From contig OX637393.1 in NCBI GenBank assembly GCA_951799425.1, positions 19,177,744-19,241,743 of the forward strand: 64,000 nucleotides of DNA, read 5' to 3'. The DNA comes from Ilex aquifolium. Lineage: Eukaryota; Streptophyta; Magnoliopsida; Aquifoliales; Aquifoliaceae. Of the stretch, positions 22,276 to 33,560 are shown in pieces (position 1 is the stretch's first letter; every line of letters starts with the position of its first letter). The translations under genes and the position numbers were made by a program. The notes beneath the pieces were generated by a model. That model did no database searches and was not told the DNA's origin. It saw only the letters and a program-made list of their open reading frames with translations.

Positions 22276-23459
22276 ATCACCATCTCCCTCTTCATCATTC
22301 TCTCCCTCCACCTCAGTGTCTTCATCCTCATCATCGTCTCCCACCTCGACCACTATGGAGACAGAGAGGGCAGCAGCTGGAGGTACGAGTCCTCCCGGGA
22401 TGGGCTCTCTAGGAAACGTATGTTGAAACAGCCTCACCATCATGGCCGAAATCTCGTGCCCTGTCACCTCTAATGCATCGAGGCACTGAGGTATTGAGTG
22501 CTCCGATGTAGACGAGGATAGGGCAAACACAGACGGCCCAAACTCATGTGGCACCTCAGAAGATGGCCCAGCACTGGATGACCCCGGACCTGAAGCCCTA
22601 GAACGCTCAGCCCTGATCATGGCGGACCTCTTGCTGCTACTAGCTTTGCCAATGGCCCCGGTCTCTGGTGGGGTGATTTTATCAGATGCATACCCCTTCA
22701 CATTAAAATGAGCGCACATGCGGGTCACCAAGTTTCCGAAAGGTAGGTCGCCTTTGGCTTTTGAGCCTGGGCGAAATCTCTTATTACCTCCCAGATGAAC
22801 AGTGAAATATCTAAGGCTTTTCCTGTCATCACCGCGTCTAAGAGGGCTAGCTTCTCCACATTAGGCGTCTTCTCGGCGCCTCTGGGAAACAGGTTGTAAT
22901 GCAGAATCTTATTCATTAGCCCATATACGTGCTTGAGGCCCCCAGCATGGACTGTCCCCTTGAACTGCGTTGGGTCCTCGTACATTGACGCCACATATTC
23001 TTGAATGGTCTTGACCCTCGTGATATTGTAAGGGTAGACAGGCGTGGAAGGAGGCGGCCTCTCATACTCCATGAGAGTGGCAATAACAGAAGGAGTCACG
23101 TCCATCTTCTTGCCCCTCACATTTGACCTCAAAATCATTGCCTCCTCGTCCACCACCTTAAGTCTCTAGTAAAACGCACGACATTAAGACAAATTGAAAC
23201 CACTTACAGGCTTAAACCAAATTCTGATACCACGGGCCTCAATCATTCTCACCACCTCATTATTCATGCCCAACGACCTCTTATCAACGTACCTCTCACA
23301 AGTTACATTTTTTCCGTCGATGCATAGATCTCTAGCATCGTTCCTTGCCTTTTTTCTTTGCTCGCTTCCTTGTCTACTCGGCCTTTCCCCACTCCTCTTC
23401 CGGCCACCAACATTCGATAGGCTTGGTGGGCTTGGCCTAGTTCGTTTGGTACGGGCCAT
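22276..23459 (-). pseudogene. Athila-type accessory ORF (putative plant transposon protein), broken
   Basis: Three reading-frame blocks in order: 23459-23184 (basic, KR/RP-rich start, then YVDKRSLGMNNEVVRMIEARG), 23156-22725 (ITRVKTIQEYVASMYEDP...LFIWEVIRDFAQAQ) and 22731-22276 (VTRMCAHFNVKGY, Ser-rich linker, acidic tail). The whole resembles the long ORF found near the 3' end of Athila-group elements, annotated as putative plant transposon protein; assigned from overall composition and position, not a search. Function is unknown. The frame runs into the N3 LTR, which supplies the stop. A palindrome array sits about 400-500 bp upstream of its start. Confidence 0.6.
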
Positions 23460-23856
23460 GGAAAGTAACAGTGCCCCATAGTCAAAAGTGTGACAAGGAC
23501 TAAGAAAAGGCCCTCCATTGGGTCCATAACTTCATGGAGGATCACCATATGCCGAGCCATTTGAGAGATTTGGAGAATTTAGAAAGATGAAGGGAGAATA
23601 GGGCTTGACAGAAATTCGGCAATCCTAGGTTCCAAAGAGGCAAACTCTAAATCTTCAATGAAAACACCAATTCAACAGGCCTAGGGTTGGGGAATGACAG
23701 TTTAGTGGAATAGATGAGTGATTTGGGAAGCTAGGGAGTGGATTGAGTGAGAGGGGAGTGCAAAAGAGTAGGTAATTTAAGAGGACAATGAAAGGGTTCC
23801 CTGAAAATTTCAATTAAAAGCCCTAATTTTAGCATTCTGGGTGAAACCTACCAGTA

Positions 23857-23968
23857 TATCGGGGAAAACCTACCGGTAGGTTTTACACCAGAAGGTAAAA
23901 AATACCGATAGTCTTGCGGTAGGTGCAGAACCAGTGGCCCAAACCTACCGGTATGGCCTACCGGTAGG
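23857..23968. repeat. Palindrome array, CCTACCGGTAGG type, internal to E1
   Basis: Full palindromes at 23869-23880 and 23957-23968 and a partial one at 23944-23953 (13 bp before the last), with degenerate units between. Spacer text GGTTTTACACCAG and CGGTAGGTGCAG matches the array in the E1 LTR (34866-34973). The same cassette of about 110 bp is therefore present in an LTR and inside the element, upstream of the accessory ORF. Confidence 0.9.
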
Positions 23969-24179
23969 TTTTGCCTTATTTGCACAATACCCCTCTGCTG
24001 TCCTGTCCCCATTATATCTCCATTCCTTAACATTCTAACACTCAAATTATGACCTCTACTCCACTCTAAGCATGTACTAAACTTGTAAACCACAATTTGA
24101 ACCATCATACCCAAATCATTACCGAAATTACAACAAGATTTAAAACTTTGATGCATTAAATAAACAAGGCATGGATTTC

Positions 24180-26143
24180 AACTTTTAACTACCAAAATGA
24201 ACACCCACAATGTAAAACACACATGCAATTAACAAGGGCATTCCCCATTCATTCTAATATTAAAAACTTGAGCAATATTCCCCTATTCTGCAAGCGTGGA
24301 GCTATTTAATACATTATTCAGATGGCTGAACTAAGCACACATGAGCATTACCATAGCCTTAAGTACTAGTCTAAAGTATGCACCTACACATTCATTTTCG
24401 AACTCGTGTGTGTGTGAATTGAACAAGTAATTTGAGCATTTACGCAACAGAATTCACATTCGAAAGGCTAGCCAAGTTCAGCTTCAATGCAAAACTCACC
24501 AAAGGTCACTCTTAACAATGAAATACAATATAGTTATCCTGGCATGCACTTCATGTGTACATGTGAGATAGAATCTTGTGCACAAACAGAGTATGCTCAC
24601 ATGTAATCCAAAAATGAAGTTCATGTATGAAAATGAAGCAACTTTGGCATAATCTCATGGAAAGAATGCTAGGGCATGGGGTAGCAAAACTGAATCGTCA
24701 TTTCCTTTAAAATTATGCATCTCTCATGCTTCTCTAGATCATTTAGGACTTCAAGGGCTGTAATGGGGCCTTGGGGTGATATTTTAGGCAAAAGAAACGA
24801 AGGGTATAGGATAACAAAGAGGGTTGTTCCGAGTGAAAGACTTTTATTTCAAAAGCATCTCCCTTTTCATGGGATTTTCATTCTTACACCGTCACCACAC
24901 TCTTTGTTTCTTTTCTTTCTTTTCCTTAACATTTTCCTTTCCTTTTGATCATTCTTTTCTTATTCTCACCCCTTCTCTTCCTTTTCTTGAATTTTCATTC
25001 TTTTCCATTGAACTCTTTGAGTTCCAACATCTATTATCCCTTTCCTTGAATTTTCACACCACACTTCCTTCGCTTTTGCGATTACTTATTTTCAACTTTA
25101 GGAACAACCAAGGTGAGGTAGATTTATTTCATTTTCACTGGCTTGGTTACATGTGTGGTATATAAACGAATTTCAATTGAGGCTCAATCACGACACTAGG
25201 GTTAAATTTTTTTTTTCTCAAGAACAAGGCTAAGGCTCAAAATAAATCAAGGATGTCCTAAGATCATTGCTAAATAAGCTTGGGAAAGCATTGTACATTA
25301 TCAGGATGAAATCAATCTACTGCCCAAATGCATCTAGCCAAGATAAACATAATGAGATTATTGAACAAATTTGACATTGAAAAATTGTTCTTTGAGTAAA
25401 TGTAAGTTCCCTCTAAAAAGGATTGGCACTAAAGCTCTCATGGGTCCTTACTCATCTCCACTATTTATGTCAAGCCTAAAATATGAATCCAATCCATAAA
25501 TTGCTAAAATTACGCATTCAAGGAGGACATACAGTTGAGTTCAAAAACAGATACATATGTGATACTCACGCATCGGATTAACTTCTATAATGTGCTCATG
25601 TGCTCAAGGTTTAACATAAAGATCAACATATCATCTAACCCAAGCACTCTAAATAAGGGAATACAGATCAACATTCAGATATTTTTTCACAAAAATTTTC
25701 AAATTTTTTTTCACATAATTTACACTAATGTAAACAAAAATTTGTATGATATGTGAAAGGTGAATTATCACCCCCAAAATTGGTATTATCCATAAAAATT
25801 TCCACAAACATTGGTGTAACATGCAAATGGTGCACCTCACCCCCCAACTTGATTCATGCATTCTTCTCAATGCAACAAAAAGATATGATTTGAAATGAAG
25901 GACAGTAAAAAGATGATTAGGGTGAGAGAACACCTCGCACTTGAGCTTTGACAAAAGCACCAACATCTGAAACTAAGAAAAACAATGCTATACGACCAAG
26001 TAAAGTAAGTAACATGAAACTGAAAATAACATAAGTAAATAAAAAGACTGTACACTAAAAAGCATAATAATTGGTTACTCCTCCACAAATTCCGGATACA
26101 CCGGATCCGTCAAGTCCTCCTCCACTCCTTGTCCTTCAAAACC
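24180..26143 (-). other. E1 non-coding region downstream of integrase, shared with family N
   Basis: From about 25860 to 24240 the sequence aligns with the non-coding half of N2/N3, including the PPT-like motif at 25838-25850 and the block around 24700-24790. No plausible protein was seen. It demonstrates common descent or exchange between E and the non-autonomous N elements. Confidence 0.7.
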
Positions 26144-27301
26144 CTAAAAAAATGGCTTAAGTCTTTGGCCATTGACCTTGAATGTCTGGCCATTCTCGAG
26201 GTTTGTGACTTCCATAGCTCCATTGGGGTAGGCCACCTTGACAAGATAGGGGCCATCCCAACGGGATTGGAGTTTGCCTTGGAAAATTGAGAGACAAGAG
26301 TTATACAAGAGCACTTTTTGGCCAGGCTCGAATGACTTCCGTACAATGGATTTGTCATGAAAGATCTTAGCCCACTCTTTTGAAATTTTAGAGCTCTCAT
26401 ACGCGTCTCTTCGAATCTCTTCCAATTCATTCAATTATAGCTTCCTATGTTCTCCGGCCATTCTCAAATTGAAATTCAAAGTCTTTATGGCCCAATAGGC
26501 CTTGTGTTCCATCTCGACTGGCAAATGGCAAGTCTTTCCATAGACGAACCGATAGGGAGACATGCCTAAGACAGTCTTGTAGGTGGTGCGATAAGCCCAT
26601 AGGGCATCAATTAGTCTGTCTGGCCAATCTTTCCTATTTGGGTTAACCATTTTTTCCAAAATATTTTTGATCTCCCTATTGGCCAACTCGGCTTGGCCAT
26701 TGGTTTGTGGGTGGTATGCGGTGGATACCTTATGTGTGACACCATATTTGTGCATTAAAGACGCAAATGTTCTGTTGCAGAAATGTGATCCACCGTCACT
26801 TATCATTGCACGAGACATCCCAAATCTCGAAAAGATGTTCTCTTTCAAGAATTTGACCACGACCCGGTGATCATTGGTCTTGGTTGGGATAGTCTCCACC
26901 CATTTGGACACGTAGTCCACAGCCAGTAGAATGTATAGATAGCCAAACGACATAGGGAAAGGACCCATGAAGTCGATGCCCCAACAATCAAATATTTCTA
27001 TAACAAGTACAGGGGAGAGGGGCATCATGTTCCTTCAGGTCACTCTACCCAAACGTTGGCATCTATCAGATTTCTTGCAAAATGAAATACAGTCCTTTAT
27101 CAGATAGGGCCAGTAAAAACCTGATTGTAGGATTTTTGCCGAAGTTTTCTTTGCTGAGAAGTGGCCACCGTATGCTTGTGAATGGAAAAATGTAAGGACT
27201 TCCAGCTGTTCATTCTCCGTTACGCATCTCCGCATGACTTGGTCATGGCAGTACTTGAACAGATACGGGTTGTCGAAGTAGAAGTACTTCACGTCCGCCA
27301 T
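26144..27301 (-). pseudogene. Integrase region of E1 pol
   Basis: Three blocks. 27301-27035 holds the N-terminal zinc region (H...YGGHFS then CKKSDRC). 27028-26435 is the catalytic core, with Asp in GIDFMGPFP, Asp in ISDGGSHF and Glu in QTNGQAE, so the DDE triad is preserved. 26434-26144 is the C-terminal domain (FEPGQKVLLYNSCL...LQSRWDGPYLV). Short breaks separate the blocks. The absence of a chromodomain fits the Athila lineage. The product would have inserted element cDNA into chromosomes. Confidence 0.8.
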
Positions 27302-27725
27302 AAATCTCCTTCGATCCTCCGGGCTCCACTGCGGTGGTATTTGTCCAGTTGCAAGGTAATTACATATGTCAGCATACTAAGGACACATAGAATGAATTGA
27401 GAGTAAATGTTCATCAGTGAAGAAATCTAGGATAGGAATGTGCTCATCGGCCTCTTGCACCACCAGTCGAAATAAATGGTCTGTCACCACGTTCTCCACT
27501 CCCTTCTTATCTTTGATTGTAAGATTGAACACTTGGAGTAGGAGGATCCACCTGATAAGTCTCGGTTTGGCATCCTACTTAGACAACAAATACTTCAAGG
27601 CAGAGTGATCAGTATAGACTACTATCGGTGAACCAATGATGTAAGAACGGAATTTATCTAATGCAAATACTACTACTAGCAGCTCTTTTTCTATGGTAGT
27701 GTAATTCATTTGGGCTTCATTGAGC
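27302..27725 (-). pseudogene. RNase H region of E1, distal half
   Basis: Continues the RNase H domain after the V1 insertion: [29 protein letters not shown], then an in-frame TAG where E2 has CAG (KQDAKPRL). NVVTDHLFRL marks the end of the domain. The proximal half lies at 29463 and above. Confidence 0.8.
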
Positions 27726-28144
27726 GTCTTTGATTCGCCACTTTTTTGTGATCTGAATTATATTAATTATACACCCAAGTATAAGTGGTCAAATTGTAGT
27801 TTTCTCGGTTTAAGTCCAAGTATCGATCTCACGAAGAGTTTTAGTAATTTAGATTTTAAAATAAAGAAAAACAATAAAGTTTTTTTTGTTTGGAGTAGGA
27901 TGATGTTTGATAGCTTGTGATGTGAACTTAGATTGATAACTAGTTTAATTTAAATACACTGCGGAAATAAGGTGCGGAGATAATAAAAATGCGTAAGTAA
28001 AGTGTATAAGTGACAACAATATAAAAGATACCCTTCAATTTAAGGATCCATATGCTTTATATTGGTTGATTACTGGAAATGCTACCTCACAACAATTAAC
28101 TTCCATTTTACTGGAAAGTCAATTGGCAGGTCTGATGTATATAA

Positions 28145-28470
28145 ACTATAACACAGCCGCTTCTTAGACTAACTAGTAGTAATAAATTATAACGCAACAA
28201 CTTCTTAGGAAAGCTGGTTATGTTTACGTCAATTGATTAACCCAAGCAAACCAGAAGGACAAGTCATTCATGAGGAATACTTGAGTTATTCAATTGATCT
28301 TTTGATAGCAAGTACATAAAGATTAAACCATAACACAGCCACTTCTTAGGTTAACTGGTGGTAATATAGCATAACACAACAACTTCTTAGGAAAGCTGGT
28401 TATAGACGTACCAATTAACTAATTCAAGTGAACCAGAAGGACAAGCCATTCATGAGGATCATTTAGGTTA
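28145..28470. repeat. Imperfect tandem duplication inside V1
   Basis: Two copies of a roughly 180-bp segment containing ATAACACAGCC, CAACTTCTTAGGAAAGCTGG, AACCAGAAGGACAAG and CATTCATGAGGA. By eye they differ at many positions, so the duplication is old. Confidence 0.75.
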
Positions 28471-29099
28471 TGTACCACACATCAGTAGAAAATCCTCAGC
28501 GTTCCAATGGAGGACAAGCCATACCGGTAGGAACACCGTGAATCTTTAACTGACTGGTCTTATGATATACTGATGACATAATTCCAGGCACAGCACCAGA
28601 ATTACGTACATCACTATATCACGCATTAAGCATATACTACATATATAAATAAACATATAAATAAAACATCAGCATTTCCATAATCTAACCAATATTATAC
28701 ACATGTTTACCCTAGTTTGAAGGGTATAAACGACTACTCACGCTCCATTGCTACAGACAAACAAGGAGTGTGACTATTCGTCATTACAACTAAAATTAAA
28801 CGGTAAATTGTAAAACTTCTTTCACAAGGAACAATTGAAACACAACCACCTTTATTATCATTTAAGACACAAAAGTGGCGGTAGTTCAACTATCCGAATA
28901 GAAAGATACAATAGAAATGTAGAAATACAGAGTAACAATAAAAGTGTATCACGGACCGGCTAAGACTTTCTCTTTCTTTCTTTCTCTTTTTCCTTCTCTC
29001 TTTGGCTTTGGTGTGGCCAGCCAAGTGCAAGGTGAATTGTCTTGGAAAAGTGTTTTGGAAGCTTGGAAGGAATGGCTTGAAAACTAAACAAGGCACCCC

Positions 29100-29107
29100 T
29101 ATTTATA
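29100..29107 (-). promoter_or_regulatory. TATA box of V1 LTR
   Basis: Minus strand TATAAATA in CCTCTATAAATAGGGG. Confidence 0.6.
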
Positions 29108-29462
29108 GAGGGGGGAGGGAGTTTCGGCCAAGGAGGGTGGTCCCAACCACTAGCCCAACCTTCCGGAAGGTTGGTGACTTGCAGTGGTGCTAGGTGTCGT
29201 CTTCTTGGGCTGCCACTTGTCAACTTCTTATTGGTCCAAGTTTATTTATTGCACCTTGGTCCTTCGTGACTTTAAGCTTTGCAAATTGGTCTTGTATTTT
29301 TCATTATTTCTGCATTTGACCCTGTAACTTAAACATAAAATATTTAAAACTGTAAATTAAGCACAAACTAAAATTCATAATATTTACTTGTTTTATCTTA
29401 TAAAACTGATTACTTAATCATCCTAATTTATACACTAATTAAGGTTAATCAGTCTTCCTAGC

Positions 29463-31158
29463 TTAGTACATTACATAAGGTCTATTATCCTCCCTTTGAC
29501 CGAGTACTGCGCCGACCGCGTAATCACTCGCGTCGCACATAAGCTCAAAAGGTAAATCCCACTTGGGTGGCCGCATAATCGGAGGCGTGACAAGCATGCT
29601 TTTAAGTTTTGTAAAAGATGTCTCACAATCATCCGACCACTCGAATGGGACATCTTTAGACAATAAATTTGTCAAAGGGCGGGCCAATGCACTAAAAAAA
29701 TTTATGAAATGACGGTAAAATCCAGCATGGCCTAGAAACGACCTGATATCCTTAACGACTCTCGGCGTAGGGAGGTTGGAGATGGCCTCCACCTTTGATT
29801 TGTCAATTTCAATACCCTTTGCCGAAACTATATGGCCAAGAACAATTCCTTGTGTCACTATGAAGTAACACTTCTCCCAATTCAAGACTAAACTCTTCTC
29901 TTCACATCTCTCCAAAACTTTCTCCAAATTTTCCAAGCACCCACTGAAAAAATCTCCAAAAACCGAGAAGTCATCCATAAACACCTCAACAATCTTTTCC
30001 ACCATATCACTAAAGATCCCCATCATGCAACGTTGAAAGGTTCCAGGGGCATTACATAGCCCAAAAGGCATGTGACGGTAAGCAAAGGTACCGTAAGGAC
30101 AAGTGAAGGTGGTCTTCTCTTGGTCTTCCAATGCAATCTCGATTTGATTTGTAGCTGGAGTATCCATCTAAGAAGCAATAAAATAGATGCCTCGCTACTC
30201 GTTCCAACATTTGATCGAGGAATGGCAATAAGAAGTGGTATTTCCTTGTGCATAAGTTGAACTTGCAATAATCAATGCACACTCTCCACCCGGTGATCAC
30301 TCTTGTTGGAATAATCCCATTCTCTTCATTCTCTACAACAGTGACTCCTGAATTCTTGGGTACTACTTGCGTGGGGCTAACCCACTTACTATCAGCAATT
30401 GAAAAAATGATGCCCACGTCAAGTAGTTTCAACACTTCGTCCCTCACCACATCTTTCATGATTGGGTTCAACCTTCTTTGTGGTTGTCGAGATGGTTTGG
30501 TGTCCTCCTCAAGATAGATCCGATGTGTGCAAATGATGGGACTTATCCCTTTGATGTCGGCAATGGTCCAACCAATTGCCCCTTTATGCGTTCTCAACAC
30601 TTCCAAAAGCTCTTTTTCTTGCTTTGCCTCCAATGTTGAACTACTTACCATTGGGAATGTCTCATCTTTCCCAAGATATGCATACTTCAGATGGGATGGT
30701 AGTGGTTTCAAATCCAAATTTGGCTTTTGTACATCTGATGGAAAGATTTTCTTTTCTTGGTGTGAGAGCTTCTCAAATGTAGGGATCCATTTTTTTACCC
30801 CGTTCAAACTCTCTAAATCCTCTTGCTCATCAAATCCCTCTAGATCAACATTCTCTTCTTTTTTCAACTTTAACATGCCCAAAAGTTCCAAGTGTTCTTC
30901 TGCCAAAGTGTCAATCCTATTGACTTCATGCACCTTTTCATCATCCCCCGGTTGCTTGGACAAGTTGAACACGTTGAGGTCCATAGTCATGTTCCCAAAT
31001 GCAAGCTTCATGAGACCGTTCCTGCAATTAATCACAGCATTAGATGTGGCAAGAAAAGGTCTACCAAGTATTACAGAGATTTGGGAGCAAAGATTTGTAA
31101 CAGGGTGAGTGTCAAGCATAATAAAATCAACAAGAAAGTAAAATTTATCAACTTGCAC
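29463..31158 (-). pseudogene. Reverse transcriptase of E1 pol, frameshifted
   Basis: 31158-30052 carries the protease C-terminal part (VILGRPFLATSNAVINCRNG) and the N-terminal RT motifs (KWVSPTQVVPK, WRVCIDY, CFLDGYS), then shifts frame. 30167-29463 carries FTCPYGTFAYRHMPFGLCNAP, the catalytic VFMDDFSVFG, the connection region and the start of RNase H (FELMCDASDYAVGAVLGQ). The catalytic Asp pair is intact, but the frameshift near 30150 disables the product. The following RNase H sequence is displaced by V1. Confidence 0.85.
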
Positions 31159-31209
31159 TAAAACATCCTCAACTACTCCCCTCGGTGTTCGGACACTACG
31201 GTCCGCCAG

Positions 31210-31811
31210 TTAAAGTGTGATTGAAGTAGGCTTTAACTCCTCAAGATGAAGTTGTTGGTACACCGAGTATGGAAGGAGATTCACACTAGCCCCCAAATCG
31301 AGGAGCGCTTGCTCCACCCGACAATTTCCAATGGTTATGAAAACTTGGGTGGAATATTGGTCCTCAAGATTGAGCTCACTTGCTCGGTGAGGGATGCCTT
31401 CTTGTGGACATTGAGCATCCTCTTCACAGTGCACAAATCTTTCAAAATCTTAGCACAAGATGGAATTTGCTTAATGGCATCAAGGAGTGGAATGTTAATC
31501 TTTACCTGCTTAAACATTTCAAGTATATCAACATAATTAGCCACCTTCACAGGTGGCTTCAAACGATTAGGAAAAGGAGCAGGAATAGGGGAGGCATGCA
31601 CATTTCCATCACTCAAGTTTTCTTTCTCAACCACCTCATCACTCACCTCACCACCCCCGGTGTCACCCATGGTCTCTTTTTCTATTAGCAATGTCACCTT
31701 GGGTGAGATCTTTGGCACAATGGTCTTATCAATTTCCTTACCACTTCGTAGGGTGATGACCGCCTTGAGTTGCTCACAACTCTCTTTGGTGGGCTCGGAT
31801 GACTCAATCAC
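31210..31811 (-). pseudogene. Gag-pol linker and aspartic protease of E1
   Basis: 31811-31335 holds LKAVITLRSGKEID and a Glu-rich linker, then KPPVKVANYVDILEMFKQV. In an overlapping frame (31434-31210) lies the protease active site ALLDLGASVNLLPYSVYQQL. DLGAS in place of D-S/T-G-A is typical of Athila-like elements. The frameshift lies between the two blocks. The product would have cleaved the polyprotein. Confidence 0.8.
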
Positions 31812-32199
31812 ATTTTGACTCTTGGGGTTCTCTTGTGGTTGAGCTGGGAATTTCCCTTTCTCTTATTGTGATAACCCTATGTGATTGGTAATTTTTGTGA
31901 GTTGAGCCGAAATGTTGTTGTTAAAGGTGGTTTGGCTTTGGATGAAATTGTAAAGCACATCGTCCAAGTTCCGCTTATGGGGAGGTTAGTAGGTGGGAGG
32001 ATTGGATGACCCTTGGGAGAAGCTTTGTGGAGGTGGACTTGGTGAAAAATTTTGTGGTGGTGGGTTTGACGAATACCCTTGCTGATTGGACCAGGGGTAT
32101 TGGGAGCTAGATGCTTGACCTTGGGACTGAAATTGATTTTGCCTAGAGGCACGGGGGTTGTGTATGGATTAAAACCATGAGGAGTGGGTTCTCATTTCT

Positions 32200-33403
32200 C
32201 CAACTAAAGTTCGAGTGATTGCTCCAACCTGGATTGTAGGTGTTTGAATGTGGAGAAAATTATTGCCTCGTTTGGTTAAAGGCATTAACTTGCTCGTGAT
32301 ACACTTCCTTAAGCGCCGAAATGTTGGGGGCATTCCGATATGGAATGCTCCACACTCTCACAAATTGAGCATCCCTCCTCAATCTTTGAAAAAATTGACA
32401 CCTCGTGCCTCCTATTGATTTCAAGACTTTCAACCTTCCTAGACAATTTGGCAATTTTGGAAAGCAAGTCTTCCCGGTCTCTCAAGTCATAAATCCCTCC
32501 TCCTTGTGATTGACTACTACCCGGAGACATCCTAGGTACATCATTGGGATCCCTAATATCCTAAGATTGTGCATTCTGGGGCAACATGCTAAAGTAGCCA
32601 AGGGCCTCATCGGGGTCTTTGTTTAAGAACTTGCCATTACACATCATGTCAATGAATTGTCTATGACTCGGTGTGATTCCTTCATAGAAGAAACTTACCA
32701 ATTGTCATGATTCAAAGCCATGATGTGGAATAGATTGTAGTAATTCCTTGTACCGATCCCAACATTGGTAGAATTGTTCATTGGGCTTTTCTGAAAAGTT
32801 TTGAATTTCCTTTTTTAAAGCAGTGGTCCTACGAATTGGAAAAAATTTATTCAAAAACTCCGAAAGTATTTGAGCCCAAGAAGTAATGGATCGAGGTCGC
32901 AAGGAATACAACCATGATTTGGCTTTATCTCTAAGGGAGAAGGAAAGCAATTTTAAGCGAGCTATGTCCTCCATAGCATAATTAGCATTAAAGGTTGTAA
33001 CTATATCCTCGAATTCCTTTACGTGCAAATAAGGGTTTTCCTTTTCAATTCCGTGGAATGTAGGAAGTAGTTGCAACATCCCGGGCTTAACTTGGAAGAG
33101 ATGAGCTAGGACCGGTAAGAGGATGCATGAGGGTGTGGTGTTGCGGGTTGGTTGAAGAAATTTCCGCATTAACCTCGTCGGAGGATCAATTGGGAGATTG
33201 TTCCCTTCATTTCTGGGAGGGGGAAATTGCATTCGTGGATTGGGTATTCTAGGTTCTGGCACTCCCCCATCCCGTTGCATGTTTGGGTTGGCACCTACAT
33301 TCTCAAAGTTATCACTCGCATCCTCGGGTGGGTCTTGGTTAATGTTCATGTTGGGGCCCAAGGGTTGTGTAACTAGTCGGTTTTGTTCGTCCCGACCCCA
33401 CAT
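32200..33403 (-). pseudogene. Gag of E1, interrupted
   Basis: Starts MWGRDEQNRLV at 33403. The capsid-type retrotransposon gag domain spans about residues 105-190 (LLPTFHGIEKENPYLHVKEF...SFSLRDKAKSWLYSL). A TGA replaces the Trp codon that E2 retains (GFESWQLV context) at about 32705. The frame resumes towards a knuckle at about 32350 (CSICESVEHSISEC, CX2CX4HX4C). Further frame loss occurs below 32260. It would form the virus-like particle shell and bind RNA. Confidence 0.8.
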
Positions 33404-33540
33404 ATAACAAAACTATCTACAAATGAAAATGTAAATAATAAAATTATGTAAAAGGATCAACGTACCTCAGCCCATGATGAATATCACAGGACTTACCTCC
33501 GTTGTCCGGAAATCACCTTCTTGATTCCACGCTTGCCTTC

Positions 33541-33556
33541 CCCGACAACGGTGCCA
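33541..33556 (-). other. Primer-binding site of E1
   Basis: Minus strand TGGCACCGTTGTCGGG: the tRNA-Asp site with two transitions, 4 nt from the LTR end at 33561. Confidence 0.8.
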
Positions 33557-33560
33557 AAAA

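Larger units (their letters stand above)
27731..29451 (-). mobile_element. V1: solo LTR (1721 bp)
   Basis: Inserted in the E1 RNase H frame with GTCTT TSDs (27726-27730 and 29452-29456). Minus strand starts TGATTAACC and ends GGCGAATCA. The TATA box at 29100-29107 (minus) supports the orientation. Its 3'-terminal text (GGACTTAAACCG, CTTGGGTGTA) resembles the 3' ends of U1/U2. An internal direct duplication of about 180 bp lies at about 28145-28470. No coding region. Confidence 0.9.

Noticed and set aside
30527-31108. 193-residue plus-strand ORF
   Set aside because: Antisense shadow of E1 pol.
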